From Urinicoccus sp. (GTDB taxonomy: Bacteria > Bacillota > Clostridia > Tissierellales > Peptoniphilaceae), in NCBI GenBank assembly GCA_029983435.1, contig JASBZN010000027.1, forward strand, positions 1 to 11,404: DNA of 11,404 nt, read 5' to 3'. Both the position numbers and the translations under genes were made by a program. The notes under the pieces are model-generated. The model saw only the letters and a list, made by a program, of their open reading frames with translations, had not been told where the DNA came from and searched no databases. This document shows, piece by piece, positions 1-6,480 of this stretch. Position 1 is the first letter of the stretch. Every line of letters begins with the position of its first letter.

Positions 1-2417
1 AGGGAACTCGGCAAAAGACTCCCAGTGAGCTAGACCAACAGTGGCCCATGGTTCGGGAAATTTTAGATAAGATGAATATTATCACTTTAGATAGCCCCAT
101 TTATGAGGCGGATGATATTGCAGGGACTCTTGGAAAATTAGCCAGTGACAAGGGGTATGAGGTAGCCTATTTAACAGGAGATCGAGACTATCTCCAGCTC
201 ATTGACGAAAGGTCTTCTGTGTATTTAACTAAAAAGGGAATTACAGACACCAAATGTTATGACCTAGACCAATTAAAAGAAGAGTATCAGTTAAGTCCAG
301 AACAAATGATAGACTTAAAGGGTTTAATGGGAGATAGTTCTGACAATATTCCAGGGATTTCTGGTATTGGAGAAAAGACTGGATTAAAATTGCTCCACCA
401 ATATGGAACTATGGAAGTTATGTACCAACACGAAGAAGACCTAAAGGGGAAGACAGGAGAAAAAATCAGGGACCAAAAAGCTCAAGCCTTTTTATCCAAA
501 AAGTTAGGCACTATTTACCGACAAGTACCCTTGGACCTAGGCTTAGAAGACTTAGCCATAAAAGAATATGACTATGAGGCCTTAAGAGATCTGTACAACA
601 AGTATGAATTTACCACCCTCTTAAAGCGACTTCCCAACCAATACCAAGAAGTGGAATTAGAAGACCAAGCGAAAGCCATGGGCTATGAAGTTTTAGATGG
701 AAAGAAGCTAGAGGAAGTAATAGGGTCGAAGGATTTTGCCTTTTTTTTCTTACAAGAAGGGCCTGTCTATCGAGGATATACCCCCCACCTTTTGGCAGTA
801 AAAACTAAGGAAGAAAAGACCTATATCCTAAAGGGACCTTTAGCCAAAGAGGATCTAAAGACCTTGTTTGAAAGTCCTACTAAAAAGTTTACCCATGAAT
901 TGAAAGAGGCTTGGACCTATTTATTAGACCAAGAAATTCAGGGGAAGAATCTCCTTTTTGATACAGAAATTGCCCAGTATTTAATTAACCCTGGACAAAG
1001 CGATTATTCCATGGAGAAACTTTACCAAGACTACTTTAATGAAAAAATGGATTCATTGGAAGAAATTTTAGGCAAAGGAAAGAAGAAAAAAGCCTTTAAA
1101 GATGGAAAACAAGAAGACCTTTACCACTATGCTTCTTTGGTGTGTGAGGGTGTTTGGCGGCTAAAAGAAATTCAAGAAAAAAAGCTAGAAGAAAGTGAAA
1201 TGACTCATCTTTTCCAAGATGTGGAGCTTCCTCTGTGTGAAGTGTTGGCGTCTATGGAATTAGTTGGAGTAAAGGTAGATGCCGAAGTTCTAAAAAAGAT
1301 TGACCAAGAAATTTCTGGTGAAATTGAAGACTTACGGGCTTCTGTTATGAAAGATGCAGGAGTAGACTTTAACTTAAACTCTCCTAAACAATTGGGGGAA
1401 GTCCTTTTTGAAAAAATGGGCATGCCAGTGATTAAAAAGACAAAAACAGGTTATTCTACTTCTGTAGAAGTCTTGGAAAAACTCCGAGATCAGGGAGAAA
1501 TCATTGATAATATCTTACGATACCGGTCCTTAACTAAGTTAAAAAGCACCTATCTAGAAAGCTTGGCAGACCTTATTGGTCCAGATGGAAGAATCCACTC
1601 TACCTTTCAGCAAACCAATACAGCGACAGGTCGAATTTCCAGCAATGATCCAAATTTACAAAACATTCCCATCCGAACTAAGGAAGGTCGATTAATTCGA
1701 AAGGCTTTTGTAGCAGAAGAAGGGGCTTGCTTTGTAGACGGAGACTATTCCCAAATCGAGCTACGTATTTTGGCTCATATTTCTAAAGATCAACATATGC
1801 TAGAGGCTTTCCAAAGAGGAGAAGATATTCATCGGCGGACAGCAGCCCAAGTCTTTCACAAAGAGGCACAAGAGGTTACAGACCTAGAGCGACGTCAGGC
1901 CAAGGCTGTAAATTTTGGGATTGTCTATGGAATTAGTGACTATGGCTTATCTCGAGACTTAAATATTCCTAGAAAAGAAGCCAAAGAGTACATTGGCCGC
2001 TACCTAGCCAATTTTGATGGTGTTCACCACTTTATGGAAGAGATTGTTGCTTTAGGAAAAAAACAAGGCTATGTGGAAACCATCTTCCATCGGCGAAGGT
2101 ATATTCCAGAACTGAAGGCCAAGAATTTTAACATTCGGTCCTTTGGGGAAAGAATTGCCTTAAATACACCAATTCAAGGGTCGGCAGCAGACATCATTAA
2201 AATTGCTATGGTGAAAGTCTATCAAACCCTTAAAAAGTCCAAAACGAAGGCAAGGTTAATTTTACAAATCCATGATGAGCTGCTCCTGGAAGTAGAGGAG
2301 AAATATCAAAAGGAATTAGAAAAAGAATTAGTGGATTTAATGGAATCTGCAGCAGATTTAGATATTCCATTATCAGTGGATGTATCCAGTGGGAAGAGTT
2401 GGTATGAAACAAAATAA
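1..2417 (+). CDS. polA: DNA polymerase I (5' end missing)
   Basis: Family A DNA polymerase, which fills gaps and removes RNA primers in replication and repair. The reading frame is open from base 1 (visible residues GTRQKTPSELDQQW), so the true start and about 70 residues lie upstream; ATG at 48 is internal. The 5'-nuclease domain shows the metal-binding aspartates DD (111-116), GDRD (177-188) and GDSSDN (330-347), followed by a helix-hairpin-helix. The middle 3'-5' exonuclease domain lacks the catalytic DxE of E. coli Pol I: FAFFFLQEG (about 735-761) replaces it, as is usual in Gram-positive enzymes, so proofreading is probably absent. The polymerase domain has motif A DYSQIELR (Asp at 1743-1745), the O-helix RRQAKAVNFGIVYG (1890-1931, Phe at 1914, which favours exclusion of dideoxynucleotides) and motif C HDE (2271-2279). 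Its stop overlaps coaE by 14 bp, suggesting translational coupling. Confidence 0.97.
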   Translation, partial: GTRQKTPSELDQQWPMVREILDKMNIITLDSPIYEADDIAGTLGKLASDKGYEVAYLTGDRDYLQLIDERSSVYLTKKGITDTKCYDLDQLKEEYQLSPEQMIDLKGLMGDSSDNIPGISGIGEKTGLKLLHQYGTMEVMYQHEEDLKGKTGEKIRDQKAQAFLSKKLGTIYRQVPLDLGLEDLAIKEYDYEALRDLYNKYEFTTLLKRLPNQYQEVELEDQAKAMGYEVLDGKKLEEVIGSKDFAFFFLQEGPVYRGYTPHLLAVKTKEEKTYILKGPLAKEDLKTLFESPTKKFTHELKEAWTYLLDQEIQGKNLLFDTEIAQYLINPGQSDYSMEKLYQDYFNEKMDSLEEILGKGKKKKAFKDGKQEDLYHYASLVCEGVWRLKEIQEKKLEESEMTHLFQDVELPLCEVLASMELVGVKVDAEVLKKIDQEISGEIEDLRASVMKDAGVDFNLNSPKQLGEVLFEKMGMPVIKKTKTGYSTSVEVLEKLRDQGEIIDNILRYRSLTKLKSTYLESLADLIGPDGRIHSTFQQTNTATGRISSNDPNLQNIPIRTKEGRLIRKAFVAEEGACFVDGDYSQIELRILAHISKDQHMLEAFQRGEDIHRRTAAQVFHKEAQEVTDLERRQAKAVNFGIVYGISDYGLSRDLNIPRKEAKEYIGRYLANFDGVHHFMEEIVALGKKQGYVETIFHRRRYIPELKAKNFNIRSFGERIALNTPIQGSAADIIKIAMVKVYQTLKKSKTKARLILQIHDELLLEVEEKYQKELEKELVDLMESAADLDIPLSVDVSSGKSWYETK

Positions 2418-3003
2418 AGTTATTGGCTTAACTGGAGGGATTTCCTCAGGGAAGTCCCTAGTAACAGCCTATTTAAGAGAGAAAGGCTATCCCGTCTTAG
2501 ATAGTGATGAAATTGCAAAAGATCTCCAAAGAGATCCTATGGTTCTTAAGGGGTTAAATGAGCTTTTTCCTGGTTCAGTAAAAGAGGGAAAATTAGACCG
2601 AGACCAAGTGGGTCAATTGGTTTTTTCCAATAAAGAAGCCAGGGCAAAATTAGATGCCTTTATGCATCCCTTGGTTTTTTCTGTCCTTTCCAGGCAAGTT
2701 AAGGAACTTTCTGGACTGGTATTTATTGATATGCCCTTGATGATAGAAACCTTAAAAGACCAGGGAGATCTGTCTTATGATGAGATTTGGTTGGTTTGGG
2801 TCCCTAGAGAAATTCAAATATCTAGGCTTATGAAACGAGATGGGATTTCTAGGGACTATGCCATTAGAAAGATTGACGCTCAGCTACCTTTAGAGGAGAA
2901 AAAATCTTATGCTAGTCTTGTTATTGACAATAGTCAAGGACCAGAAGAAACCTTAAAGCAAGTGGAGGAAGAGTTAAAAAGATTATGCGAAAATACCTAT
3001 TAG
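2404..3003 (+). CDS. coaE: Dephospho-CoA kinase
   Basis: Catalyses the last step of coenzyme A synthesis, ATP-dependent phosphorylation of the ribose 3'-OH of dephospho-CoA, in the cytoplasm. The N-terminus has a P-loop, GLTGGISSGKS, followed by the family's LDSDEIA segment. The mid-protein IDMPLMIE corresponds to the family's D-x-PLLxE element. The lid-like stretch VPREIQISRLMKRDGIS and the C-terminal LVIDNS are typical. The product is 199 aa, normal for CoaE. I chose ATG 2404 rather than the in-frame ATG at 2380: it puts the P-loop about 10 residues from the N-terminus, as in homologues, and has a GGGAAG Shine-Dalgarno-like site at 2391-2396. The 14-bp overlap with polA is the common clostridial polA-coaE arrangement. 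Coupling to polA translation is inferred. Confidence 0.96.
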   Translation: MKQNKVIGLTGGISSGKSLVTAYLREKGYPVLDSDEIAKDLQRDPMVLKGLNELFPGSVKEGKLDRDQVGQLVFSNKEARAKLDAFMHPLVFSVLSRQVKELSGLVFIDMPLMIETLKDQGDLSYDEIWLVWVPREIQISRLMKRDGISRDYAIRKIDAQLPLEEKKSYASLVIDNSQGPEETLKQVEEELKRLCENTY

Positions 3004-4676
3004 TGATTCTTTTAGCCCTATTGACCCTTACGTCCTGTCAAATGTCTTCGGATATTAAAATAAAAGAAATTTCTGAAGACGAGCTGGCAGATATGGGGCC
3101 AGTGGAGGGTGGTAATTTAGAAATTCCCCTGACCCATATGGATACGGTAAACCCTTTACTCACTAAAAATACTGATTACTTTTATTTTTCAAAAATGATG
3201 TTTGAATCCCTCTATGTGCCAGATGCCTTAGGGAACTTTCGTCCTTGCTTGGCAGAGCACCATGAAGTGTCAGAAGATGGGTTAACTCTATCTGTAACGT
3301 TAAAGAAAGATCTTCGTTGGCAAGATGGTCAGCTCCTTACAGCTCAAGAAGTGGCAGATACCTTTAACGCGATTTTGGACCTCCCAGCAGATAATTCTTA
3401 TGTTAACCTTATTCGTCATAGCATTGGATCTTGTAATAGTTTTTCATCAAAAGCAACGGTTCGAGCAGTGGCCTTTGATGAGAGAAATATCGACTTTCAA
3501 ATGGATAAGCCCTATCGCAATGTTCTTCAGATGCTTACCTTTCCTGTCTTGCCTAGCCATCTCTTAAGTCAGGAAGACCTAATTTCAGAAGAAAACTTCC
3601 CTATGATTGGGTCAGGACCTTTCCGCTACCTTTCAGGAGATACTCTCAAGCGGTGGTCTTTGGAAAAAAACCCCAATTATTGGGGAAATCCCCCCTATAT
3701 CGATAAAATCCAGGGGAAGATTTTAGATGGAAAAGACCAGGGAACCAACGCTTTGGAAACAGGGCAAGTAGACCTATCTATTAACAACGGTTACGATTGG
3801 GACCGGCATACTAATTCCAGCCGGATTCAAGTGGAAGAGTTTCCAACCAATGAAGTGGATTTTCTGGCCATCAATATGGGAAAAGAGAAATTTCAAAATG
3901 CCAGTGGAAGAGCTCTGAGACAAGCCATGGCTAGAAGTATCAATAAAGCGAGAATTATTGATTCTCTTTGCTTGGGGAAGGCTGTGGAAGCCAGTTCTTT
4001 CATTCATCCCAAATCCAAGTATGGCGAATATTTAGATCATTCTATTTATTATAATGTTCAAACAGCCAGAGATATTATGAAAAAAGCTGGTTTTAAAGAA
4101 AATGATCGGGGATTCTTTACCCTTCCCAATGGTCAAGAATTGCGGATTTCCATTACAACCAATTCCTTTCATTACAATAGAAAGGCAACTGTAGATTTAA
4201 TCATTGATGATTTAAGGAGAATGGGAATTGATGCCTATGCAAATTATCTTCCTGTAGAAGATAAAAAAAATAAGGAAGATGGAAAGGTAAAAGAAGAATG
4301 GAAAGCCTACGAAAAGCAAATTCAAGATGGAAACTTTGACCTGGCTCTAGTAGGGATGCAGATGAGCCCCATACCAGATTTATCGAGTCTTTTGTATTCA
4401 GGAATGATTGGACAGAGCAACTTAAGTCGGTATGCAAATCCAGAAATGGACCAGTATTTAAAAAAATTATCCCTACGAGGTGTTGACGAAGATGAGAAAA
4501 ATCTTTATAATGAAATAACTGGGTTATTTTACAGGGATTGTCCGTATATACCTCTTTACTATAAGCAAGGAGCTATTTTAAAGGATAAAAAGATTCGAAA
4601 AAGTTTAGAACCTTCAGTCTATGATCTCTATCATGGTCTATCGATATCTTATATTCCTAAAGAGTACCAGGATTAG
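2985..4676 (+). CDS. Extracellular solute-binding lipoprotein, family 5
   Basis: Substrate-binding component of the oligopeptide/dipeptide/nickel ABC importer type (SBP_bac_5, OppA-like), expected on the outer face of the membrane. Residues 1-17 form a signal peptide (MRKY plus a hydrophobic core) ending in lipobox LTSC, so Cys18 should be lipidated. The mature protein has the family's early segment GGNLEIPLTHMDTVNP, then FESLY, LRWQDGQLLTAQEVADTF, and the signature GSGPFRYL...LEKNPNYWGNPPYID near residues 205-245. The length of 563 aa fits the family. The start overlaps coaE by 19 bp, with GGAGGAAG at 2964-2971 as a rather distant Shine-Dalgarno site. No permease or ATPase gene is adjacent, so it is an orphan binding protein here. 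The substrate cannot be predicted. The final G of its TAG stop is also base 1 of the tRNA. A strong promoter lies inside its 3' part (4483-4511). Confidence 0.92.
   Translation: MRKYLLVILLALLTLTSCQMSSDIKIKEISEDELADMGPVEGGNLEIPLTHMDTVNPLLTKNTDYFYFSKMMFESLYVPDALGNFRPCLAEHHEVSEDGLTLSVTLKKDLRWQDGQLLTAQEVADTFNAILDLPADNSYVNLIRHSIGSCNSFSSKATVRAVAFDERNIDFQMDKPYRNVLQMLTFPVLPSHLLSQEDLISEENFPMIGSGPFRYLSGDTLKRWSLEKNPNYWGNPPYIDKIQGKILDGKDQGTNALETGQVDLSINNGYDWDRHTNSSRIQVEEFPTNEVDFLAINMGKEKFQNASGRALRQAMARSINKARIIDSLCLGKAVEASSFIHPKSKYGEYLDHSIYYNVQTARDIMKKAGFKENDRGFFTLPNGQELRISITTNSFHYNRKATVDLIIDDLRRMGIDAYANYLPVEDKKNKEDGKVKEEWKAYEKQIQDGNFDLALVGMQMSPIPDLSSLLYSGMIGQSNLSRYANPEMDQYLKKLSLRGVDEDEKNLYNEITGLFYRDCPYIPLYYKQGAILKDKKIRKSLEPSVYDLYHGLSISYIPKEYQD
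4483..4511 (+). promoter_or_regulatory. Internal sigma-A promoter, probably for tRNA-Leu
   Basis: TTGACG at 4483-4488 and TATAAT at 4506-4511 are separated by exactly 17 bp, giving 11 of 12 matches to the sigma-A consensus. The site lies within the lipoprotein coding sequence, where it encodes VDEDEKNLYN. Transcription would start near 4518 and run about 158 nt before the tRNA. No other promoter of this quality is visible between here and the tRNA. Activity is inferred from the motif only. Confidence 0.72.
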
Positions 4677-4762
4677 CGGAGGTGCTGGAATCGGCAGACA
4701 GGCATGTTTGAGGGGCATGTGTGAGTCATCACGTGAGGGTTCAAGTCCCTTTCTCCGCACCA
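4676..4762 (+). tRNA. tRNA-Leu (anticodon GAG)
   Basis: Class II tRNA reading leucine codons CUC and CUU. The acceptor stem GCGGAGG (4676-4682) pairs with TCTCCGC (4752-4758), with one G-U pair, followed by discriminator A and an encoded CCA (4760-4762). The D arm contains the Leu-type GAATCGGCAGAC. The anticodon arm CATGT/GCATG encloses loop TTGAGGG, with anticodon GAG at 4710-4712. The long variable arm GTGA/TCAC and the T arm GAGGG-TTCAAGT-CCCTT complete the cloverleaf. Base 1 coincides with the last base of the upstream TAG stop codon, so RNase P must cut at the very end of that coding region. An intrinsic terminator follows after 6 nt. Confidence 0.96.
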
Positions 4763-4768
4763 AAAAAT

Positions 4769-4803
4769 AGCTTGTAATCATTTTTGGTTATGAGCTTTTT
4801 TAT
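4769..4803 (+). terminator. Intrinsic terminator after tRNA-Leu
   Basis: AGCTTGTAATC (4769-4779) can pair with GGTTATGAGCT (4786-4796) over 11 bp, including four G-U pairs, around a 6-nt loop. A T-run follows at 4796-4801. The A-run 4762-4767 could extend the stem by pairing with the T-run. It should end both tRNA and lipoprotein transcripts. Confidence 0.75.
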
Positions 4804-4879
4804 TAGTGTAGGCAAATATTTTTTTAACAAAGTCTATTCCGTAAGAGAAAACATACGAATTTAGTAACAGGCTTTTGGG

Positions 4880-4944
4880 AGCAGGTCCCTTAAAAGAGAA
4901 TCGACACCTGCTGTCATCAGTAGACAGGTCTTTTGAGTCTTTTT
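4880..4944 (+). promoter_or_regulatory. Attenuator-like pair of alternative hairpins
   Basis: AGCAGGT (4880-4886) pairs perfectly with ACCTGCT (4906-4912). The same ACCTG can instead pair with CAGGT (4925-4929), stacked on CTTAAAAG (4889-4896) pairing with CTTTTGAG (4930-4937). This second form is followed by TCTTTTTG (4938-4945), so it resembles an intrinsic terminator, with the first form acting as antiterminator. No promoter for such a leader is clear and no ligand class is recognised. The exclusive pairing is visible; regulation is inferred. Confidence 0.4.
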
Positions 4945-4974
4945 GAATAAAGATGCTTTGATAAGAATATAGTG

Positions 4975-5006
4975 ATGTAAAGGTTTCCAGACTTTAGACT
5001 TTACAT
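4975..5006 (+). repeat. Inverted repeat upstream of rnf promoter
   Basis: ATGTAAAG (4975-4982) and CTTTACAT (4999-5006) are perfect 8-bp inverted arms around a 16-nt spacer. The spacer and 3' arm contain the tandem AGACTTT AGACTTT (4990-5003). Lying about 30 bp upstream of the -35 box, it could be an operator or an RNA hairpin. No regulator is encoded nearby. Confidence 0.4.
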
Positions 5007-5035
5007 AAAATCAAAGAGCTTTTTTTAAATCTCAA

Positions 5036-5064
5036 TATACAAGGCCTGGTAAGAGTGTTATAAT
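5036..5064 (+). promoter_or_regulatory. Probable promoter of rnfCDGEAB
   Basis: A perfect TATAAT at 5059-5064 is preceded by an extended -10 TG at 5056-5057. A TATACA box (4 of 6 to consensus) lies at 5036-5041 with a 17-bp spacer. Transcription would start near 5071, giving a 5' untranslated leader of about 66 nt before rnfC. It is the best promoter-like match between the tRNA terminator and rnfC. Confidence 0.65.
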
Positions 5065-5124
5065 AAAACTAGTATAAAATGTTTAAAAATATTTTTTACG
5101 GAAGAAGCTTGAACTGAATATGAA

Positions 5125-5139
5125 GAGGTGAAGAGTATG
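5125..5139 (+). promoter_or_regulatory. rnfC ribosome binding site and start codon
   Basis: GAGGTG at 5125-5130 lies 6 nt before ATG at 5137. An in-frame GTG at 5128 is itself part of this Shine-Dalgarno site and has no good site of its own, so the ATG at 5137 is the likely start. Confidence 0.8.
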
Positions 5140-6471
5140 AATTTAAAAAATCTCACGTTTTCCGTGGGAGGCGTTCACATGGATGAACATAAGTCTCTCT
5201 CAGAAAGCTGTCCTATCGAGCGATTAGATCACCCAAGTGTTGTGCATATTCCTATGAGTCAGCACATAGGAGCACCTTGCAATCCAACGGTGAAGGTTGG
5301 CGACCAAGTTAAAATAGGGCAAGTCGTGGGAACGTCTGATGCATTTGTATCTGCAGATGTGCATGCCAGTGTTTCTGGTGAGGTAATTGCTGTGGAAAAA
5401 CGCTATACAGCGGATGGTCGTTACTGTGTATGCGTTTCGATTAAGAATGACGGAGAAAATTCCGTTGTAGAAGGGTTAGAGCCCTTTAAAGATTATGAGT
5501 CGGCAAACATTGACGACATCATAAGCTTTGTAAAAAAATCTGGAATTGTTGGGATGGGAGGAGCAGGTTTTCCTCTCCATGCGAAGCTGAAAAGTGAAGA
5601 TCCCCTTTTAGATGTTGTCATCTTAAATGGAGCTGAGTGTGAACCGTACTTAACTTGTGACCATCGGATTATGCTTGAAAATGCCGAAGAAATCCTAGAA
5701 GGTTTAAATCTCTTTGCTGAGCTATATCATACCAAGGAAGCTTATGTGGCTATTGAAGAAAACAAACCAGATGCCATTGAAAAAATGGAAAAATTAATTA
5801 GTGAAAATTCTGACTGGAAGGACCTAAAGGTAGCAGGCTGTCAAACAAAATATCCTCAAGGGGATTCCAAACGTCTGTCTGAAGCTGTTATTAAGAGAAT
5901 TGTTCCTCAAAATGGTGTAACAAATGATGTGGGAGTCTTCCTTACAAATGTAGGAACGACCTTAGCTTTTTATGAAGCCATTAAAAAAGGAATGCCTTCC
6001 TATGAACGAGTAATTACTGTAAGTGGTACTGGAATTGAAAATCCAAAGAATATTATGGTCCCTGTTGGAACAACTGTGGGAGAAATTTTAGACTTCTGTG
6101 GTGGCGTCAAAGATAACTTCGTTGAAATTGTCTGTGGTGGCCCCATGACTGGGAAATCTGTCTTTGATTTAGATAGTCCAATTACAAAAACAACATCTGG
6201 AATTTTGGTTTTCACTGAAGAAGAAAAACCAGAAGTTACAGAAACGCCATGTATTAAATGCTCTCGTTGCGTAGATCATTGTCCTGCAAATATCAACCCT
6301 ACTGATATCAACGCTGCAATTTTACGGAACCGTGTAGACTTGGCAGAAGAATTTCATGCAGATCAATGTATGGAATGCGGCATTTGTTCATTTGTATGCC
6401 CAGCGAAACGTCATTTAACAGAATCTGTTAAATTGGCTAAACGTGAAATCCGCATGGGTACAAAGAAGTAG
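5137..6471 (+). CDS. rnfC: Rnf complex subunit C, NADH-binding
   Basis: Peripheral subunit of the ferredoxin:NAD+ oxidoreductase and the site of NAD+/NADH exchange on the cytoplasmic face. The product is 444 aa from ATG 5137. Residues about 1-100 match the RnfC N-terminal barrel-sandwich domain (VGDQVKIGQVVG is lipoyl-like). A Complex I 51-kDa-type nucleotide/FMN-binding fold follows, with GMGGAGFP at residues 139-146 and the NGAECEPYLTCDH segment. An SLBB-like portion precedes the C-terminal ferredoxin domain with two [4Fe-4S] motifs: C372-x2-C375-x2-C378-x3-C382-P and C411-x2-C414-x2-C417-x3-C421-P. First gene of the operon; 9 nt separate it from rnfD. The short product lacks the long Ala/Lys-rich C-terminal tail of proteobacterial RnfC, as expected for Bacillota. 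Confidence 0.97.
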   Translation: MNLKNLTFSVGGVHMDEHKSLSESCPIERLDHPSVVHIPMSQHIGAPCNPTVKVGDQVKIGQVVGTSDAFVSADVHASVSGEVIAVEKRYTADGRYCVCVSIKNDGENSVVEGLEPFKDYESANIDDIISFVKKSGIVGMGGAGFPLHAKLKSEDPLLDVVILNGAECEPYLTCDHRIMLENAEEILEGLNLFAELYHTKEAYVAIEENKPDAIEKMEKLISENSDWKDLKVAGCQTKYPQGDSKRLSEAVIKRIVPQNGVTNDVGVFLTNVGTTLAFYEAIKKGMPSYERVITVSGTGIENPKNIMVPVGTTVGEILDFCGGVKDNFVEIVCGGPMTGKSVFDLDSPITKTTSGILVFTEEEKPEVTETPCIKCSRCVDHCPANINPTDINAAILRNRVDLAEEFHADQCMECGICSFVCPAKRHLTESVKLAKREIRMGTKK

Positions 6472-6480
6472 GAGGTAGAG

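Larger units (their letters stand above)
4804..5136 (+). other. Non-coding leader region upstream of rnf operon
   Basis: This 333-nt gap has no credible ORF. In order it holds an unstructured A/T-rich start, the mutually exclusive hairpins at 4880-4944, a hairpin at 4975-5006, a promoter at 5036-5064 and the rnfC Shine-Dalgarno site. I compared it by eye with the conserved cores of T-box, SAM, c-di-GMP, fluoride and preQ1 riboswitches, SRP RNA and RNase P RNA and recognised none. Confidence 0.6.

Noticed and set aside
48..50. ATG at 48 as the start of polA
   Set aside because: The frame is open upstream to base 1 and encodes conserved 5'-nuclease residues (GTRQKTP), so this Met is internal and the gene is cut by the window edge.
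2380..2382. Upstream in-frame ATG as the coaE start
   Set aside because: It adds eight residues before the usual MKxNKVIGLTGG start and lacks a Shine-Dalgarno site as well placed as that of ATG 2404.
4860..4950. SRP RNA or a known riboswitch in the rnf leader
   Set aside because: AGCAGGTC superficially resembles part of the SRP RNA core, but the GGAAGGAGCAGC-type apical element and flanking helices are missing, and no T-box, SAM, preQ1, fluoride or c-di-GMP core is present.
4943..4973. TTGAAT...TATAGT as a second rnf promoter
   Set aside because: The spacer is 19 bp and the -35 box is poor. The extended -10 promoter at 5036-5064 is much better.
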